In this document: positions 59,629 through 64,000 of the stretch, piece by piece | Layout: every line of letters begins with the position of its first letter | Numbering within the stretch: position 1 is the first letter of the stretch | Assembly (NCBI GenBank): GCA_025531455.1 | Contig: JAMYHL010000057.1 | Span: 62,001-126,000 of the forward strand | Reading direction: 5' to 3' | DNA: 64,000 bases | Source of the DNA: Apiotrichum sp. Y4204 | Lineage: Eukaryota > Basidiomycota > Tremellomycetes > Trichosporonales > Trichosporonaceae | The notes under the pieces: generated by a model | What the model saw: the letters and a program-made list of their open reading frames with translations, nothing else | Databases searched by the model: none | What the model was told of the DNA's origin: nothing | Program-made: the position numbers and the translations under genes

Positions 59629-60448
59629 GTCAAGCAGGACCCTCCTGAGGCCGCACGCGTGTGTCCGCGCTGTCACAATGGTGAGTGTTCTTCAATGCGC
59701 TGCAGAGGTGATGTCTGGAAGTATGACGTTCTTTGATACCACGATCCTCTCAAAAGCTGGCACTCCTATCACAGACCCCGCTGCGCGCGGTGTTGCTCAC
59801 CTACTAACAACAGCTTCCGTTGTCGGTGCTGATTCGCGAACGTGGTTCGAGTTCTGCTGGATCCCTCTGATTCCCTTCAAGAAGAAGCACATCTGGATTT
59901 GCACCATCTGCCGTGAGTGACGGCTTGCCGAGCCTCGACGGGCCGCACCTGTGTGTATGAGTTGCTGACATCGTGCTCAATGTCGTTCTTGTCGAAATGC
60001 GCGCCCCATTATGCCCACGAATGCTGGTACTTCTCGCCTCGACTGCTTCCGACGCGATTGGGTTCGCACCGCACAAATTCAACATTTGTGTCCCATTCCT
60101 TGTCGCACCATTGCGCATCACATCTTCCTTTCGATCGAACACGTTACCATGGATCTGGTCGCCATTCTTTCCCTGCATCCGTCGGACCGCAATCAATACC
60201 CTCATGCCCTCAACCTCACCCTGTGCCTCCGCCGTTTCATTTACCCCTGGCTGAACCCCATGTGTCGCACCATGCTGCGTTTCCCAATTTTCCTTTCTTT
60301 TCGTTACGGAATCCCGACAGAATGGGAAATGACAAAGGGCGATGGCTACGACCCCATGCCGCCGGGCGGTGCGTCCCAAGCCCACAACCAGCCGGGCTAC
60401 CCGCCGAAACCCGGCTTCGAGGGTAACCCGCCCCCGCCGAAGCGCTGA
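59629..60448 (+). CDS. Zinc-ribbon protein (zinc_ribbon_15-like), first exon unresolved
   Basis: Three exons are clear: 59629-59680, 59814-59912 and 60321-60448, giving 92 residues from VKQDPPEAARVCPRCHN to GNPPPPKR. The 133-nt intron has a TACTAAC branch site; the 408-nt intron ends in GACAG. The product has CPRC and CTIC pairs that can bind one zinc ion, flanked by the family core SRTWFEFCWIPLIPFKKKHIWIC and QWEM, and ends in a Pro/Gly-rich tail. Relatives usually begin with a short hydrophobic segment and FGCG just before this point, so one small upstream exon is missing. Possible places are near 58509, 59352 or 59433. Function in fungi is not known; a role at membranes is suggested by the usual hydrophobic start. 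Confidence 0.75.
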
Positions 60449-63400
60449 GCGGTGGCGGGTCGGTAGATGTCGTGACACCTGCTTCTGGCCACGTCTGGCC
60501 GCAAAGCTCCGTTGGCATACCATCTACAGACCCTGTTTCGCTGTCGAGCCCAGGCCCGGACACGACTTGATACCGTAATTTCTGTCACACGTTGTACATA
60601 CACGTATTGAAGCAGTGCACCCTTGCAGTTCTGACGGATCTGACACCGACTGATATGGAGCGGGTGGTGACTGACTGACCCGCCACAAATGGACTGATAT
60701 CCCAGACAACTGCCACACATGACACCGATCTGTGTGGCTCTGAGTGCTGCAATGCCTGTCCATTACGAGTGCACGAGTGCAGGCTATTTCACCACGCTTG
60801 GGGCACGTGCACATCTCCATAAACTAACAGATCATGAGAACTATGGCTAATGGCGAACATTTGCGGAAAGGGAATACTGCTGCACGACGGGTGGACGCAC
60901 TCCTGAAATCCAATTGCAAAATGAATTCAAAAATCGTACACGAAGCGAGCGCGCTATTCTCGTCCCTACGTCCCACTAGCGGCTGTCCAGACGCTAGCCC
61001 CAAGCGGGATGGACTCCACCAAGCTATTAACGACAAGCTCCTCACCCCACTGTTCCGAGGCATCACTGGGCCGGGGCTCCATCCCCACCTGTGTGACGCG
61101 CGTTTCCAAGTGACCTCGCGCTGCCGCTGGCAGAACAACAGTCGCGAATGGCTTCACATCCTGGCTTCTGGTGAATGATACCTCACACGCCGGTCAGCGT
61201 CGCTTGAGGCCTCGGCAGTTAGCGTTGATAGAGCTCGGCATTTCGGGGAACTGAGAGACGTTACGCGTCGAGCCGAAGCACCCCGTCCCTCAAGACTCGC
61301 CGCCACGCATTCAATCACTCGCACAGCGAGAATGGCGAGAACAGGGAATAGTGTAATCGGACAATGGCGCCTCAGATATCGCGATGCCGAGATGGCGGAC
61401 TCGCTTCGTCGAGGCCTGGCTTCGGGTTTATTCTGCACGTCCCCAGTGACGCCGATGCCAGACGAGCCTGAGGAGAGATGGGAGGACAATGGTGCCACAT
61501 CCGCTTCGAGAGACCAAGGGTTGATCTTACCCCTCGGGGCATCTTCCGCCGACGCCGCCGCCACCCCCGCGCGGCACTCCCGCAACAGCCACGCGCCACA
61601 CTCTCGTTCTCTGTCCCGAATTTGCAGCGGCCCCGCGTCTCTTTTGCCCGCGGGGAACGTCCTGGCCGCGGGCGGTAGTGTCTGTGGACCTCGGCAGGAT
61701 CCATGCCGATCATCCTCTGAAGCTCTTGAGAAGTTGGGTGAGTCAAGTTTACCACCAAGTGGCTCGGTAATGCTTCGGCTGTTCCATGACAATGAGTCGA
61801 TCCAGCACACGGACCTCGGACGCCAAAGCACACGCACGGACCAGGTATCCTTCCAGGTGTGGAGCTGGAGACCATGGAGTTGCTGGTCTCACTTGCACTT
61901 GGGATTCACTTGGGCTGGGCGAGAAATTTCTCTGCTTCAAGGCAAGAGGACCGGGGCGCACTCGCGCTGCGTAGGTCGTGGCATATCTAGTTTCCGTGGA
62001 ATCATGGCGATGACGGGGGACAAGTCCGGCTTGATTCCCGCCCATTGGCACCATTCCCACCGACTCCAGCCAACAAACTCGGACTCCAGATAACTCAACT
62101 CCTGCGCTCCTTCTCCGGGCCCCAATCTCCTTCGAGATGCCAATTGCGCTGCCCTACCCGCTGCCCGCTGCCCGCTGCCTGTTTTCTTTCCGACCAAGCG
62201 CAAGCATAAGCGAGAGCGCAGTCGTGCGCCACGCGCCACGGCACAGGTCCCTACGCTCCCGCGTGAAAGCCATGATTAATGGGGCCAGCTCGACCCCAGC
62301 TCGACCGAACAGGCCGGAGTTTTGGGCACAATGCGTGGGCGTTCCGGCACGTCAACGTCGACGAGTCGACATGTCGGCATCGGCGCTTCCGTTTCGGCGC
62401 CCTGGTCGTTCTGGCGCCGTGGTCGGAGTCGCGGGCAGTCTGAAAAGCAAAAGTCTGGCAGTACTACAATAACCGGGCGCCTCTGACATGACGATGGGGC
62501 AACATCCGTATTTCCGTCCTTGGCGCCGAGGCACAGGCACGTATGATGCAGGGTGCAGGGTGAACGGTGCGCTGTGAGTATCTCCAGCTACATACTAGCT
62601 ATTCTTCTCGGGGCTGATATGTATCCGCTCTCTGCCTGCGAGAACCCTAGATCCCCATCTTCGCTCCCGATCGAACGCCTTGCATGCCCTGCACTAGCCT
62701 CGCCTGCTAGCGTCCATCAACTGGCGGCCTAGTGGCTAGTGGCTAGTGGCCCGGTGGACGAGGGGGCGCAGGCACACTGTGGCGCCGTGGCGCCGTGGCT
62801 CCGTGGCGCAGGTGGGACTGGCGTGAACTCGTGAGGATGCATCGATGCAGGATGGGGATGTGTCTGGATGTCAACAACTGTGTATTAAAGAGGGATGGCC
62901 GACGGCCTCGACTGCCACTTGCGCCACCTGGCACTGGGCGCATTGGCCTCATCACGTACACAGGAACGATTAATGCGGCACGGAAACAAGTTGGGTAGCA
63001 GGAGAGGCTATCTGCGATCGAAATCAGTGTGGGGTAGGGTATCGAGTGGAAACCCCATGAACAGTCGCAGAGCATCCAATACAGCAGGAGTAGTGTAGTC
63101 TTGCATTCTGCTACATTGTGAAATGCATCTGATATCTCATCTATGATCTACGAGGCTTCCATTCGTTCTATCCAACAAGCTTCGAACAATTCTCAATCCA
63201 ATCTACCCGCTGCCCGCTGTATCCGTCGGTTGGTTTAGAGTTATGGTGTACTTGGCTGCGGCCCTGGAGCTTAAGAGATTGGGATGGAAGATGGCACGGG
63301 AGGCGATTCGACATCCGGTGGAATGTGGAGTACATGTAGTGTCCATGTCCCATGGGCCATGTTAGCCATGTTGGATGCATTGACTGCCTTCTCCGCAGCG

Positions 63401-64000
63401 CCGCGGCGATGCCCTCGGTCTCGCCGCGATCCGAGCCGAGGCCGAGATCCGAGCCCATACGTACACCCATCACGCCAGCTGGGTCGATCACCGACACTGC
63501 TCATGTCGCTGTTTCAGCCGCACTGGGCCATTGCATCATGATCAGCCGTACGCCGCGGGCCGAGGCTTCAGAATATCCTGCAAACACCTCGCATCGCTCT
63601 GAAGCTCTCGGATCTCGGATCTCGCTGATATGGGTATGACTCACCGACATTAGTCTACCCTCTGCACGATCTCCACGAAAGCTGCGGGAGCGCTTACTCT
63701 CCAGTCACCGGCCCGCTGCGTAGCATGTCATTTGATCATTGATGATCGATCGTGAAAGAGGTCCAAGACATGCTAGGGTGCCAGGGTCGTGGCACGGTTC
63801 TCGCGATCTCGCAGCTGGGAAACAGGCGCAATGTGACGCTGGTACCTGGGTGACGCTGGGCGACCGTGCGCGCGGGTATCGCTGCGCTCGTCCGACCATG
63901 TCGGGAGAGAATACATCGTCTGCGGTGTTGAAGAACTGCTTCCTCCAGCCCGAGGTCGAGATACTGACGGCATGGCCGCGACTGCGACTACTGCATGCTG
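60449..64000. other. Right-hand region without a recognised gene
   Basis: About 3.5 kb. Overlapping open frames occur on both strands near 61154-62093 (a 253-codon plus-strand frame and a 227-codon minus-strand frame that holds one hydrophobic stretch), but neither shows a family motif or the strong third-position bias of the well-supported genes. The far end has many gatcg and gatct motifs. Genes continuing beyond the window cannot be judged. Confidence 0.4.

Noticed and set aside
61154..62093. Overlapping antisense frames of 253 and 227 codons
   Set aside because: Neither has a family motif; rare codons are frequent; a single hydrophobic stretch on the minus strand is not enough to call a gene.
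1..64000. Transposons, rRNA, CRISPR arrays or viral genes
   Set aside because: No transposase, reverse transcriptase, long terminal repeats, rRNA signature or regularly spaced repeat array was seen.

Overview
The window reads as nuclear DNA of a basidiomycete yeast, most likely a tremellomycete close to Trichosporonales. The evidence is: genes split by many very short spliceosomal introns (33-50 nt is common, with GTRAGT donors, CTNAC branch sites and YAG acceptors); a strong preference for C or G at third codon positions; and a typical fungal gene set (GPI chitin deacetylase, SKN1/KRE6 glucan-synthesis protein, ENA-type sodium ATPase, ferric reductase, fungal trehalose phosphorylase, Zn2Cys6 and HMG-box regulators). 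Exon models were built by hand from frame continuity, splice consensus and family motifs. The species call is inference.

Layout. 1-1175 (-): start of an AT-hook protein that runs off the left edge. 5236-6642 (+): chitin deacetylase. 7385-8717 (+): class C beta-lactamase-like serine hydrolase. 9232-11043 (-): Ser/Pro-rich protein with an 18-bp coding repeat. 12916-15166 (-): SKN1/KRE6 family GH16 protein. 19978-20808 (+): small protein ending in an RVxF-type motif. 21453-22698 (-): F-box-like locus whose reading frame is broken. 24138-27200 (+): Zn2Cys6 transcription factor. 27617-31001 (-): ENA-type P-type ATPase with a hairpin in its only intron. 31905-33272 (-): secreted class 3 lipase with an acidic insert. 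34200-35064 (-): dienelactone hydrolase family protein. 39298-41295 (+): ferric reductase. 50046-52812 (+): HMG-box regulator behind a long pyrimidine-rich leader. 55100-57674 (-): GT4 trehalose phosphorylase/synthase in nine exons. About 59629-60448 (+): zinc-ribbon protein with an unresolved first exon.

The genes do not form an operon or a biosynthetic cluster. Loose themes are the cell wall (chitin deacetylase, KRE6-like protein), ion and metal handling (ENA ATPase, ferric reductase), stress sugar metabolism (trehalose) and transcription (AT-hook, Zn2Cys6, HMG). Roughly half of the window lies outside recognised exons. The longest empty stretches are 1.2-5.2, 15.2-20.0, 35.1-39.3, 41.3-50.0 and 60.4-64.0 kb. 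I saw no rRNA, convincing tRNA, transposon gene or CRISPR array.

The observations I rate highest are a perfect 16-bp inverted repeat that could fold the ENA intron, a 23-bp tandem repeat whose unit is itself a hairpin near 43.4 kb, the interrupted HMG box with its 3-kb leader, and the minimal-size introns. I did not find a clear new multi-gene system.
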